This document shows, in pieces, positions 27,002 to 35,450 of a stretch of DNA of 64,000 nucleotides. This DNA comes from Ewingella allii. GTDB taxonomy: Bacteria; Pseudomonadota; Gammaproteobacteria; Enterobacterales; Enterobacteriaceae. The notes below the pieces were generated by a model, which saw only the letters and a list, made by a program, of their open reading frames with translations, was not told where the DNA came from and did no database searches. The stretch spans positions 124,001 through 188,000 of the forward strand of contig NZ_JAWUDN010000003.1 in NCBI RefSeq assembly GCF_044430645.1. The letters are read 5' to 3'. Made by a program: the position numbers and the translations under genes. Each line of letters begins with the position of its first letter. Position 1 is the first letter of the stretch.

Positions 27002-27805
27002 ATGTCTTTAGCTGAATCGTATACAGCCAGTCGACTGGCTGACATTAATGCACTGGCGCAATTTTTAGCTTTTGATCAAACAGAGGGGGCTTCTCCCAGC
27101 GAGCTGGCGCGCTTTCAGGCACCTTTACTTATCCTGCTTGGCAACGCAATTTTGCCGGTCGCCGAGGGCGCTTTTGCCGCGCTCGCCAGCGGTGCTGTGA
27201 GTAAAATTCTGATCGCCGGGGGGATTGGTCATTCGACCGAGTTGCTTTATCTGGCGGTAAAAAATCATCCAAGGTACGCGTCCATTGCCACCAAAGGGCG
27301 CAGCGAGGCGGAAATACTGCAAGATATCGCCATCAATTTCTTCGCCATTGAGCCAGCCAAGCTCCTGTTGGAGACGTTTTCAACTAACTGCGGCGACAAC
27401 GCCACTCAGGCCCGACGGGTGTTGGATCTGGCGGGTGACGGCTCATCGCGCATTATCCTGACGCAAGATCCGCTGATGCAGCGGCGCACCGACGCCAGCT
27501 TCCGCAAGGTCTGGCAGGACCGGCCAGAGGTGGAATTCATCAACTGGCCGACCTTCGTGCCCCAGCTCGATAAGCTGGAAGAAGAACCCCAGTACGCTGG
27601 CGAAACGCGGGACAGCCTGTGGTCATGGCCGCGCTTCGCTTCGCTGCTATTGGGCGAGATCCCGCGCCTGCGCAACGATCCGCAAGGCTACGGCCCGCGC
27701 GGCAAAGACTTTATCGCCGCCGTCGACATCTCCCCCGAATTGGAAGAAGCCTACGCGCGACTGCTCCCGCTATTGGGTGAAAGTCATGGGGATCGGTCGT
27801 TTTAA
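27002..27805 (+). CDS. ydcF: DUF218-domain protein YdcF
   Basis: YdcF is a cytosolic DUF218 (SanA/ElyC/YdcF) protein reported to bind S-adenosylmethionine; its cellular role is unknown. The 267-aa protein shows the family blocks ILIAGGIGHST, TNCGDNATQARRVLDLA, TQDPLMQRRTDASFRKV and the C-terminal RLRNDPQGYGPRGKDFIAAVD, all as in E. coli YdcF. ATG at 27002 replaces a TTG at 26972. The ribosome site is weak. It stands alone on its strand. Confidence 0.92.
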   Translation: MSLAESYTASRLADINALAQFLAFDQTEGASPSELARFQAPLLILLGNAILPVAEGAFAALASGAVSKILIAGGIGHSTELLYLAVKNHPRYASIATKGRSEAEILQDIAINFFAIEPAKLLLETFSTNCGDNATQARRVLDLAGDGSSRIILTQDPLMQRRTDASFRKVWQDRPEVEFINWPTFVPQLDKLEEEPQYAGETRDSLWSWPRFASLLLGEIPRLRNDPQGYGPRGKDFIAAVDISPELEEAYARLLPLLGESHGDRSF

Positions 27806-27823
27806 ATACAGTTAGTTGTAGTT

Positions 27824-27843
27824 TTGTCTTTTATAAGAGACAA
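27824..27843. promoter_or_regulatory. inverted repeat upstream of toxin-antitoxin pair
   Basis: TTGTCTT (27824-27830) and AGAGACAA (27836-27843) form an imperfect inverted repeat 30 nt before the toxin start. It is a plausible autoregulatory operator for the HTH antitoxin. Confidence 0.45.
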
Positions 27844-27872
27844 TCCCGTCAGGTTTAGTGATGGGGACAGGG

Positions 27873-28196
27873 ATGTACACAACTGAACATTATCAGGATA
27901 GAAACAAGAAACAGCCGTTCAAAATTTGGATGGATAAACTCAGGAAGAAGGATCTTCGCGCCGCAGCAAAAATTGACGTTGCCTTGGACCGTGCTCAGGC
28001 CGGTAACTTTGGTGTGCATAAATTTGAGCGCGATGGGGTATGGGAGATTAAGATCGATTATGCGGCGGGATACCGGATTTATTACTCGATAGAGAACGGA
28101 AAAATCATCTTACTTCTCGCGGGTGGAACGAAGAAGAACCAAAACGCAGATATCGATAATGCAGTGAAATACTTAGCTGATTATCAGACGAGGTAA
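27873..28196 (+). CDS. RelE/HigB-like toxin (phage Gp49-type)
   Basis: This 107-aa basic protein belongs to the Gp49-like/HI1419 group of type II toxins. These are usually ribosome-dependent mRNA interferases. Diagnostic stretches are PFKIWMDKLRKKDLRAAAKIDVALDRAQAGN, then GVWEIKIDYAAGYRIYYS and LLLAGGTKKNQNADID. Three starts are possible (GTG 27858, ATG 27861, ATG 27873). The last is used since homologues begin at the MYTTEHY-like position. The antitoxin gene follows after 4 nt, with the toxin first as is normal for higBA-type loci. Confidence 0.85.
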   Translation: MYTTEHYQDRNKKQPFKIWMDKLRKKDLRAAAKIDVALDRAQAGNFGVHKFERDGVWEIKIDYAAGYRIYYSIENGKIILLLAGGTKKNQNADIDNAVKYLADYQTR

Positions 28197-28200
28197 AATC

Positions 28201-28551
28201 ATGGTTTCAAACAAAAAAACGGCAGTTGCCCCAGAGGCAGTACCGCCATCAGTCAGCCGTGATGCGGAGATCATTGCTACACTTCGTGCCGATCCCGCCT
28301 ATGCCGAAATTTATCTTCAGACAGCTTTAGAAGAGATCTATGAAGTTGGCGGCGTGGCGGCCTTTCTCACCGCACTGCGTCGCGTCATTGAAGCTCGCGG
28401 CGGCGTCACCGAAATCGCTAAAAAATCCGGCATCACGCGGCAACATATCTACAAGGCGCTGTCTGAAAATGGCAATCCAACCATCGGTACGCTAACTGAA
28501 ATCACTCGAGCGGCGGGAGTCAGACTGACCCCCGCGCAACATGCTAATTAA
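28201..28551 (+). CDS. HigA-like/HI1420-type antitoxin (XRE HTH)
   Basis: This is the 116-aa antitoxin partner of the preceding RelE/HigB-like toxin. The C-terminal half is an XRE-type helix-turn-helix (GGVTEIAKKSGITRQHIYKALSE, then PTIGTLTEITRAAGVRL), as in the HI1420 addiction-module antidote family. It is expected to neutralise the toxin and repress the operon. Its last 4 nt overlap the end of the convergent MFS gene. Confidence 0.87.
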   Translation: MVSNKKTAVAPEAVPPSVSRDAEIIATLRADPAYAEIYLQTALEEIYEVGGVAAFLTALRRVIEARGGVTEIAKKSGITRQHIYKALSENGNPTIGTLTEITRAAGVRLTPAQHAN

Positions 28552-30056
28552 GTGGGTTGTTCCGCCATTGTTTCTTTCCCCGCCATCGCCACCATTACCA
28601 CTATGGCGGAAAGCAGGGTGATCGCCGCCAGACTGAGCAGGACGTGATGCAGGGCGGCGGCGTAAATCTGTTGCAGTTGGGCGGTGCTTGCTTGCGGGAT
28701 CAAGCTGTGGGCATGAGTTAAATCGCCGGTTGCCAGACGCTGGCTGGCGTCACTTAAGCTCGGGCCTGAGAAGTGCTGGCTCAATCCACCCTGTGCGAAA
28801 GCGGCGAGAAGGGCGCCGACGGTTGCCAGCGAAAGCCCTTCGCCCGCCACGCGGGTGGTGCTGAAAATCCCCGTCGCCATGCCCGCGCGCTCCTTGGGAA
28901 CCACGCTGACCGAAAGCCCGTCCATCAATCCCCAAGGCACGCCAACCCCCAAACCAATCACCAGCATCGGCAGGATCATCTGCCCGGCGTTTTGCGCCTC
29001 GACGGCAAGGCTTAACCACCACAGCCCAAAGGTGGCGACGAGCAAACCGGCGGTGCACAAAAGGCCGGGGCTCACCCAGCGCGTCAGGCAGGCGGCAATC
29101 AGCGGCACGGCCAGCATCGGCAGGGAGAGCGCCATCATCATTAACCCGGCCTGCTCCTCGCTCATCTGCATGATGCCGATAAACTGCATCGGCAGAATGA
29201 CCAGCAGCACCACAAAACAGAATCCGGTAGCCAGCGGCAGTGCCTGAACGCCAATAAAACGCGGGAAGCGGAACAGCGACAGGTCGAGCATCGGGTTGCG
29301 CACGCGCAGCTCAACCCAGATAAACAGCGCCAGCAGCAGTGCGGCGCCAGCCAGCAAACCCAGCACTGGCGGGCTTTGCAGGCCATATTGCGGAATAGCC
29401 ATCAGCGCCCAGGTCAGTAAAGCCAGCATCGAAGTGAAGGTCAAAGTACCGGGCCAGTCGATGCCGGTGGCGTTAGGGTTGCGCGACTCATGCATTCTCG
29501 ACGCGCCGGTTAACAGGGCCAGCAGGGCAATCACCGTGGCGGAAATAAATACCGAGCGCCAGCCGAGGTGGGCTATTAGCAGGCCCGCCAGAAAAGGCCC
29601 GAAGGCCAGGCCGACGCCAAAACTGGTACCTAGCAGGCTGAACGCGCGGGTGCGCGCCGGGCCGTCAAACTCTTGCGCTAAAGCCGCCGAGCCTCCCGCC
29701 AGCGCCGCCGCTGCCGCCACCCCCTGCGCGCCGCGCAGCAGGTCAATCCACAGCAGGCTGTTGCTAAAGCTTTGCAGCAAAGAGAGCAGGGCAAAGCCCG
29801 CCACGCCCACTACAAACACCTTTTTGCGGCCGAATTCATCGGCCAGCGCTCCCGCCGCCATTAAGCAGCAGCCAAAACTGAGCATAAAGGCATTGGTTAT
29901 CCAGCTTAGCGCCTGCGCGCTGCCGCCCAATTCGCGGGCAATGGCCGGGGTGGCCACCGCGCCGCTGACAAAATTGAGTGGCAAAATCAGCGCTGCCAGG
30001 CAGACGGTAAACAACACGCTTAGCTGGCCGCCCTTGGTTTGGTTAGATGGACTCAT
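28548..30056 (-). CDS. MFS drug efflux transporter, DHA2 family (14 TMS)
   Basis: This 502-aa inner-membrane proton antiporter has the DHA2 layout: about 14 hydrophobic spans, motif A between TMS2 and 3 (GALADEFGRKKVFVVG), the antiporter motif C region (SFGVGLAFGPFLAGLL) and a long final helix. GGAG lies 8 nt before the ATG. It is divergent from a LysR-type regulator whose probable binding sites lie between them. The substrate cannot be told from sequence. Confidence 0.9.
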   Translation of the reverse strand: MSPSNQTKGGQLSVLFTVCLAALILPLNFVSGAVATPAIARELGGSAQALSWITNAFMLSFGCCLMAAGALADEFGRKKVFVVGVAGFALLSLLQSFSNSLLWIDLLRGAQGVAAAAALAGGSAALAQEFDGPARTRAFSLLGTSFGVGLAFGPFLAGLLIAHLGWRSVFISATVIALLALLTGASRMHESRNPNATGIDWPGTLTFTSMLALLTWALMAIPQYGLQSPPVLGLLAGAALLLALFIWVELRVRNPMLDLSLFRFPRFIGVQALPLATGFCFVVLLVILPMQFIGIMQMSEEQAGLMMMALSLPMLAVPLIAACLTRWVSPGLLCTAGLLVATFGLWWLSLAVEAQNAGQMILPMLVIGLGVGVPWGLMDGLSVSVVPKERAGMATGIFSTTRVAGEGLSLATVGALLAAFAQGGLSQHFSGPSLSDASQRLATGDLTHAHSLIPQASTAQLQQIYAAALHHVLLSLAAITLLSAIVVMVAMAGKETMAEQPT

Positions 30057-30096
30057 GGCTTTCTCCGGAAATGAATAATGTAGAGATGATAAAATG

Positions 30097-30141
30097 TCTG
30101 CAATTTTGCGGAAATGGGCTTAAAGTCCGTAGATTGCGGAC
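30097..30141. promoter_or_regulatory. paired LysR-type binding sites
   Basis: TCTGCAATTTTGCGGA (30097-30112) and GTCCGTAGATTGCGGAC (30125-30141) share the ATT-x-GCGGA half and are both partly dyad-symmetric. They lie 28 bp apart in the MFS/LysR divergent intergenic region, as recognition and activation sites of LysR regulators usually do. Confidence 0.6.
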
Positions 30142-30172
30142 AAAATAGCTCTAATTACCTCGCGGAGTGAAG

Positions 30173-31060
30173 ATGGAAAACCTAAACGGCATACTGGCAT
30201 TCGTGCGTGCGGCGCAGCATCAAAGCTTCGCGGCGGCGGGCGAGATCATGGGGATCTCGGCCTCGGCGATAGGTAAGAGCGTGGCGCGGCTGGAGGCAAA
30301 GCTCGGCGTGCGGCTGTTTAACCGCAGCACGCGGCGCATCAGTCTGACTGACGAAGGCCAGCTATTTTTCGAGCGTTGTCAGCAAATCGTGGCGCAGATG
30401 GAGGAGGCCGAGCAGGAGTTATCGCGCGTTTCCGCCGAGCCGCGCGGTAAGCTGCGGGTGAGCATGCCGGCAATTGGCTATCGCATGTTGTTGCCGCACT
30501 TGGCGGAATTTATGCAGTGTTATCCGCAGGTTGAGCTTGAGCTCGATTTCAGCGATCGCATGGTAGACCTGATTGCCGAAGGCATAGACGTCGCGGTGCG
30601 CAGCGGCGAACTGCCGACCTCGCAATTGATGTCGCGCCGCCTCGGGCCATTCCATTTTGTTATCGTCGGCAGCCAGGACTATTTTGCCAGAAACCCCGAA
30701 CCCCATAGCCCGCAGGACTTAGCCCGGCACGCCTGCCTGCGCTACCGTTTTCCGGGCAGCGGGCAGATCCAGCCGTGGGATATCCGCAGTGACATGGCGC
30801 TAGAGCTGCCGGTTGTGGTGAGCAGTAACAACCTTGAGGCACTGATTCAGGCCGTGCTACACGGCGTCGGCATTGCCTATATTCCCGAGTTTCTGGTGCG
30901 CGAACAGCTCAAAACCGGCGTGCTGAAATCCGTTCTCAGTGACTATTTATATGACGACGGCAAGTTTTCCATTGTCTGGCCAAGCAGTCGTCATATGTTG
31001 CCCAAGGTCCGCGTGTTTATCGATTTCCTGACGGAGAAACGGATTCTGGTGGAGGACTAA
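30173..31060 (+). CDS. LysR-family transcriptional regulator
   Basis: This 295-aa LysR regulator has an N-terminal winged helix (FVRAAQHQSFAAAGEIMGISASAIGKSVARLEAKLG) and a periplasmic-binding-protein-like effector domain. It belongs to the large DsdC/AaeR-like branch. GGAG stands 5 nt before the ATG at 30173; the GTG two codons upstream overlaps it. It is divergent from the DHA2 pump, which it probably regulates. Its 3' end overlaps the convergent histidine kinase by 4 nt. Confidence 0.9.
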   Translation: MENLNGILAFVRAAQHQSFAAAGEIMGISASAIGKSVARLEAKLGVRLFNRSTRRISLTDEGQLFFERCQQIVAQMEEAEQELSRVSAEPRGKLRVSMPAIGYRMLLPHLAEFMQCYPQVELELDFSDRMVDLIAEGIDVAVRSGELPTSQLMSRRLGPFHFVIVGSQDYFARNPEPHSPQDLARHACLRYRFPGSGQIQPWDIRSDMALELPVVVSSNNLEALIQAVLHGVGIAYIPEFLVREQLKTGVLKSVLSDYLYDDGKFSIVWPSSRHMLPKVRVFIDFLTEKRILVED

Positions 31061-32523
31061 ATCGGCACCGCGAACTGGAAGCTTGCGCCGCTGTGTGGCT
31101 GGTCGAGCAGTTCAATATCGCTGCCGTGCAGTTGCAAAATGCGGCGCACAATCATCAGCCCGAGGCCGCCCGCGCGGTGCTTATTGGTGCTGAGAATCGA
31201 AGGCCGCACAAACAGGTTGGCCTTTAACTCTGGCGCAATGCCCGGCCCGCTGTCATTCACCTGCACCATTACTTCATGAGCCTGTTTCCACAGGCGGACA
31301 TGGATGGTGCCTCCCTCCGGCGTGTGGCGCAGGGCGTTGTCCAGCAGGTTGGTCAGCACCCGTTCAATCATCCCCAGGTCGGCGTTAACCAGCGGAATAT
31401 CCGGCATGATGTCGGCATTGAGTTTCTGGCCGCGCGCCTCGGCGGCGAGTTCGAATTTCTGGAATACGTCCTGCACCAGTTCGCACAGTGAGAACGGCTC
31501 TTTCTGCGGCTTCACCACGCCATATTCCAGCCTTGCCAGCTCGAACAGCTCCTGCGCCAGACGCCCCACCTTGCGGCTCTGGGCGAGGGCGATGTCGAGA
31601 TAGCGCTGGCTCTCGTCGCTGCTCAGGCGGTCGGCCTTCATCGACAAGGTTTCCAGATAGCCGTGCAGCGAGGTCAGCGGGGTGCGCAGGTCGTGGGAAA
31701 TATTAGCGATAAACTCGCGGCGCTGTTGGTCCTGCGCGGTCAGGCTCTGCCACTGCTGATCAATGCGTTTTGCCAGCCCGACAAACGCCTGTTGCAGCTG
31801 CGCCACTTCATCCTTCGGCTGGCCGACCGGCGGCTGGGTTTGGGCCAGAGCCTGAATCGCCTCCATGCCGCCATCGTCCAGCGTGGCGATTTGCGCGGTG
31901 AGTTTACGCACCGGGCGAGTCACCCAGCGGAAAGCCAGCGCCCCGGCCAGCAAGCCAAACAGCACCACCATCCCCATGGATCGCAGCGCCATATAAATGG
32001 CCGACTGGAACTCCGCCTTACTGGCCAACGCCCGGTAGTCGTCGCCCTGCAGCACAATGTAGACATAGCCTTTAAGCACGCCATTGGACGTCAGCGGCGC
32101 GGCGCTAAACACCTGCCGCTGGTCGGTGGTGCGCGGGTTGTCGCCATATACCGGCATGGTTTTGCCGTTAAGCAGCTCGTGCACCGGGGTTAAATCTATC
32201 TTCTGGCGCAGCAATTTTCCCGCAGGGGCGGCATTGCCGACGATGTCGCCTTCGCTGTCGAGCAGATAAACCTCGACGCTCGGGTTGACGGCCATCAGCT
32301 GGTTAAACAGGTTATGCACCGCGTTAGGATCTAACCCGTTTTGGCTCAGCAGCGGGTTATTGGCGGCAATCTGCGTGGCCAGATTGGCAGACAAACGTTG
32401 AATCGTCGCCTGACTGAATCTGTCGCTCGAGCGTACCTGCATCACGCCGGAAATCAGCGAGCAGGCCACCAGCAGCAGAATAAAAACCAGGGTGAGTCGT
32501 TGCGAAAGCGTCATTTTACTCAT
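31057..32523 (-). CDS. sensor histidine kinase (HAMP, HisKA, HATPase)
   Basis: This 488-aa membrane kinase has an N-terminal transmembrane helix (residues 10-28), a periplasmic sensor of about 145 residues, a second helix (184-200), HAMP, then HisKA with the phosphoacceptor H277 (FIANISHDLRTPL). The ATPase domain has the N box (LLDNALRH) and G boxes (DSGPGIAPE, GGLGLMIV). It follows the response regulator by 3 nt. The pair is divergent from a periplasmic redox module, which it probably controls. AAGGA lies before the ATG. Confidence 0.92.
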   Translation of the reverse strand: MSKMTLSQRLTLVFILLLVACSLISGVMQVRSSDRFSQATIQRLSANLATQIAANNPLLSQNGLDPNAVHNLFNQLMAVNPSVEVYLLDSEGDIVGNAAPAGKLLRQKIDLTPVHELLNGKTMPVYGDNPRTTDQRQVFSAAPLTSNGVLKGYVYIVLQGDDYRALASKAEFQSAIYMALRSMGMVVLFGLLAGALAFRWVTRPVRKLTAQIATLDDGGMEAIQALAQTQPPVGQPKDEVAQLQQAFVGLAKRIDQQWQSLTAQDQQRREFIANISHDLRTPLTSLHGYLETLSMKADRLSSDESQRYLDIALAQSRKVGRLAQELFELARLEYGVVKPQKEPFSLCELVQDVFQKFELAAEARGQKLNADIMPDIPLVNADLGMIERVLTNLLDNALRHTPEGGTIHVRLWKQAHEVMVQVNDSGPGIAPELKANLFVRPSILSTNKHRAGGLGLMIVRRILQLHGSDIELLDQPHSGASFQFAVPI

Positions 32524-32526
32524 GAT

Positions 32527-33249
32527 TTATCCTTGCGCGTCTTCCGCTGACGACGTGAATTTATAGCCTTTTCCCCATACGGTCAGGATGCGCTCTGGCT
32601 CAGCCGGGTTGCTCTCAATCTTGATGCGCAGTCGGTTGATATGGGTATTCACCGTGTGTTCATAACCCTCGTGCTGATAGCCCCACACCTGATTGAGCAG
32701 GCTCAGGCGCGAGAACACCTTGCCGGGATTTTTGGCGAAGAAGTAGAGCAGGTCGAACTCGCGCGGCGTCAGTTCCACCGTCTGCTGGTTCAACGCCACT
32801 TCGCGGGCAATAGGGTCAATGACTAACCCGGAGAAGCTCAGGGTCCCGGCGTCCATCTTCATATTGCGGCTCATGGCTTCCTGACGGCGGAACAGCGCTT
32901 TGACTCGCGCCACCAGCTCCAGCATAGAGAAGGGTTTCGCCAGATAGTCGTCGGCCCCCAGCTCCAGCCCCAGCACGCGATGCACTTCGCTGGAACGGGC
33001 GCTGATGATGATGATCGGCGTGTAGCGCGTCATGTTGCGGGCGCGGCGGCAAATCTCTAGCCCGTCAACGCCGGGCAGCATCAGGTCCAGAATCAGCGCG
33101 TCCCAACCCCCTTTCTCTAAATGCGCTACGCCCAGATTGCCATCGGCGGCGTGGGTTATCTCATAGCCTTCATCGCGTAAATGCAGATTGAGCAGCTCGG
33201 CGATGTTGCTGTCGTCTTCCACGATCAAAATCTTTTTGGGTTTTTCCAT
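32527..33249 (-). CDS. OmpR-family response regulator
   Basis: This 240-aa regulator has a receiver domain with the acidic pair EDD at 11-13, the phosphorylated D55 (LILDLMLPG), and the switch residues in IIISARSS and the DDYLAKPF lysine. The C-terminal OmpR-type winged helix is ELTPREFDLLYFF...VWGYQHEGYEHTVNTHINRLR. It is the first gene of a regulator-kinase operon and is divergent, across 155 bp, from the cytochrome b gene. Confidence 0.94.
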   Translation of the reverse strand: MEKPKKILIVEDDSNIAELLNLHLRDEGYEITHAADGNLGVAHLEKGGWDALILDLMLPGVDGLEICRRARNMTRYTPIIIISARSSEVHRVLGLELGADDYLAKPFSMLELVARVKALFRRQEAMSRNMKMDAGTLSFSGLVIDPIAREVALNQQTVELTPREFDLLYFFAKNPGKVFSRLSLLNQVWGYQHEGYEHTVNTHINRLRIKIESNPAEPERILTVWGKGYKFTSSAEDAQG

Positions 33250-33404
33250 CTCAGTCGAGCCTGCGGGGAGGGGAGGGTATGAGTAGCAGTCTACACAAGC
33301 TGCTTACTCAGAGTTATCACATTTTATTTAACTTTGCGTGAGGTCTTGGGGAACAAATCCGCTCAATACTGGCTTCATCGACAGGGCGAGTGAGAAACAA
33401 AAAC

Positions 33405-34046
33405 ATGACGCTACATACCGACTTTTCACCGCAGAGTGAGCCGCAGCAAAACCAGGCCAAGCCAGAGATTGTCCACCCATTGTGGCTGCGTCTGTGCCAC
33501 TGGCTGAATGCGCTGGCAGTGCTGATTATGGTTACCAGCGGTTGGCAAATTTATAACGCATCGCCGCTGTTTGATTTTGAATTTTCCCGCAGCCTGACCC
33601 TCGGCGGTTGGCTGGGCGGCGGTCTACAGTGGCACTTCGCCGGAATGTGGCTGTTCGGCTTTAACGGCGTGTTTTACCTGCTGATGAATATTGTCACCGG
33701 CCGAATGAAGCGCAAATTCTGGCCGCTGACCCCAAGAGGCGTGCTGCGAGACTTAAGCGCGGCGCTACGCGGCAAGCTGGCTCATGCCGACTTGCGTCAC
33801 TACAACATGGTGCAGCGCGCGGCCTATGTCTTCGTGATGCTCGACGGCATCGTGCTGGTGCTGTCAGGGCTGGTGGTGTGGAAGTCGGTGCAGTTTCCCC
33901 TGCTCAGAGAGTTGCTGGGGGGTTTTGACACGGCCCGCGTGGTGCATTTCTTTGCGATGGCTTCGCTGGTGGGATTTGTTGCCGTGCATTTGGTGATGGT
34001 GGCGCTGGTGCCGAAAACCCTGCTGGCGATGCTGCGCGGACGCTGA
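33405..34046 (+). CDS. cytochrome b561-type membrane electron donor (YedZ1-like)
   Basis: This 213-aa membrane protein has about four or five hydrophobic spans with histidines placed for b-haem ligation (LRLCHWLNAL, WHFAGMW, and VVHFFAMASL...VHLVMVALV). It would pass electrons from the quinol pool to the periplasmic molybdenum enzyme encoded 9 nt downstream. The ATG at 33405 is used, although a GTG at 33390 is possible; neither ribosome site is strong. In Azospira suillum an analogous cytochrome (YedZ1) serves the methionine sulfoxide reductase YedY1. Confidence 0.85.
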   Translation: MTLHTDFSPQSEPQQNQAKPEIVHPLWLRLCHWLNALAVLIMVTSGWQIYNASPLFDFEFSRSLTLGGWLGGGLQWHFAGMWLFGFNGVFYLLMNIVTGRMKRKFWPLTPRGVLRDLSAALRGKLAHADLRHYNMVQRAAYVFVMLDGIVLVLSGLVVWKSVQFPLLRELLGGFDTARVVHFFAMASLVGFVAVHLVMVALVPKTLLAMLRGR

Positions 34047-34055
34047 GGAAAGGTC

Positions 34056-34859
34056 ATGAAGAACATTTTTAAAAAGAACATCAAGCAGATTTTCACGCCT
34101 TCAGACACTCAGGTCATCGTGCAGGAGGCGCAGAAACAGATTATTCGCCACCTCGACGCCCCATCGCGCCGTCGTTTTTTGCAGCAAGGACTGACGCTGG
34201 GCGGCATGGCGATGCTGACCGGCTGCGATATCAGCGATAACGCCGGGGTCGAGAAAGCCTTGAATACTGTCTCCACCTTTAATGATCGAGTACAGGGTTG
34301 GCTGTTTGGCTCGACCCGACTGGCCCCGGTTTATGCCGAATCGATGATAACCCGGCCTTTCCCGTTCAACGCGTTTTACGCCGAGGACGACGCCCCCGAG
34401 GTGGATGGCAATGCCTATCGCCTGAAGATCGCCGGGCTGGCGCTGGATAAACGCGAATGGTCGCTGGCGTCGCTATACCAAATGGCGCAGGTCAGTCAGG
34501 TCACTCGCCACATCTGTGTCGAAGGCTGGAGCGCAATTGGTAAATGGGGCGGGGTGCCGTTTGGCGATTTCCTGCGCCTGATTGGCGCCGACCTGACGGC
34601 GGAATATGTCAGCTTTAAGTGTGCTGACGAGTATTACACCAGTATCGACATGGCAACCGCGCTGCACCCGCAAACCCTGCTGGCGCTGACTTACGACGGG
34701 CAAATCCTGCCGCGTAAATACGGTTTCCCGATGAAATTGCGTATGCCAACCAAGCTTGGCTACAAGAATCCAAAGCATATCGAAGTGATTGAAATTACCA
34801 ATAAGTTCACCGGAGGTTATTGGGAGGATCAGGGTTACAACTGGTACGGCGGGAGTTAA
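34056..34859 (+). CDS. periplasmic molybdopterin oxidoreductase (YedY/MsrP-like, sulfite-oxidase fold)
   Basis: This 267-aa protein belongs to the sulfite oxidase/YedY fold, which binds molybdopterin through one cysteine, here C154 in RHICVEGWSAIGKWGG. The C-terminal MKLRMPTKLGYKNPKHI segment is typical. A twin-arginine motif (SRRRFLQQG, residues 37-45) lies unusually far in, after a 36-residue basic leader. It is followed by a hydrophobic stretch and a lipobox-like LTGC (C57), suggesting Tat export and possibly membrane anchoring. It is encoded just after its cytochrome partner. Reduction of periplasmic methionine sulfoxide is inferred from context. Confidence 0.85.
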   Translation: MKNIFKKNIKQIFTPSDTQVIVQEAQKQIIRHLDAPSRRRFLQQGLTLGGMAMLTGCDISDNAGVEKALNTVSTFNDRVQGWLFGSTRLAPVYAESMITRPFPFNAFYAEDDAPEVDGNAYRLKIAGLALDKREWSLASLYQMAQVSQVTRHICVEGWSAIGKWGGVPFGDFLRLIGADLTAEYVSFKCADEYYTSIDMATALHPQTLLALTYDGQILPRKYGFPMKLRMPTKLGYKNPKHIEVIEITNKFTGGYWEDQGYNWYGGS

Positions 34860-34888
34860 AAAAGGCCTATTTTATTTGCCATTTTGAA

Positions 34889-35005
34889 CCCGGGCAGTGC
34901 TCACTTTTTTTGGATGAATTGGCTCACGTACTACGTGTACGCTCCGGTTTTTCCGCGCTGGCCGTGTCCAAACTAGCTGCAACAATAACGGCCTTCGGCC
35001 CGAGT
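34889..35005. repeat. possible dispersed intergenic element
   Basis: Between the oxidoreductase and the MxKDx gene lies about 115 bp that does not look coding. It starts near GGGCAGTGCTCAC, contains a palindrome-like ACGTACTACGTGTACG, and ends in GGCCTTCGGCC. From memory, similar text recurs between genes in Yersiniaceae genomes. Only one copy is in this window, so the call is tentative. Confidence 0.35.
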
Positions 35006-35074
35006 TAATTAATAAGAAGTTGAACGTGAACCTTACCTGCACAACTGTGCAACTACTTTAAAAAAGGAAATACC

Positions 35075-35368
35075 ATGAAAAAGCTGATGACTGTTCTGAT
35101 GTTCTCTACCGTAATGATGGGTTTCGCTGGCGTGACTCAGGCTGCTGACTCTATGTCTAAAGACACCATGGGCAAGATGTCCCACGACTGCATGAAGAAA
35201 GACAGCATGGGTAAAGACGCTATGGGCAAAGATTCCATGGGGAAAGATTCGATGGGCAAAGACTGTATGTCTAAAGATCACATGAAAAAAGACAGCATGG
35301 GTAAAGATTCCATGAGCAAAGATTCAATGGGTAAAGATGGCATGAAAAAAGACGCGATGAGCCAGTAA
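35075..35368 (+). CDS. secreted pentapeptide MxKDx-repeat, methionine-rich protein (MrpX-like)
   Basis: This 97-aa protein has a signal peptide (FSTVMMGFAGVTQA) and a mature part made almost only of Met-x-Lys-Asp-x units, about 13 in tandem (such as MGKDS, MSKDS, MKKDA), with two cysteines. Such MxKDx proteins include MrpX of Azospira suillum, a periplasmic sacrificial methionine source that quenches hypochlorite and is recycled by YedY1. The neighbouring molybdenum enzyme and cytochrome fit that role. AAAGGA precedes the ATG by about 7 nt. Confidence 0.9.
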   Translation: MKKLMTVLMFSTVMMGFAGVTQAADSMSKDTMGKMSHDCMKKDSMGKDAMGKDSMGKDSMGKDCMSKDHMKKDSMGKDSMSKDSMGKDGMKKDAMSQ

Positions 35369-35418
35369 GTCCGCGTCTAACATGATACCGCTCTCCTGTG
35401 TCTGAGCGTTTCATCTCG

Positions 35419-35450
35419 GCCCGCCGTTCTCCGGCGGGCTTGGCTTTTTT
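35419..35450. terminator. terminator after the MxKDx gene
   Basis: GCCCGCCG (35419-35426) pairs with CGGCGGGC (35432-35439), followed by TTGGCTTTTTTT. It ends the plus-strand redox unit next to the convergent aminotransferase stop. Confidence 0.85.

Noticed and set aside
31057..33249. Relocated qseBC, which is missing beside ygiN-mdaB
   Set aside because: The sensor and receiver sequences do not resemble QseC/QseB closely, and the divergent redox genes give a better context.
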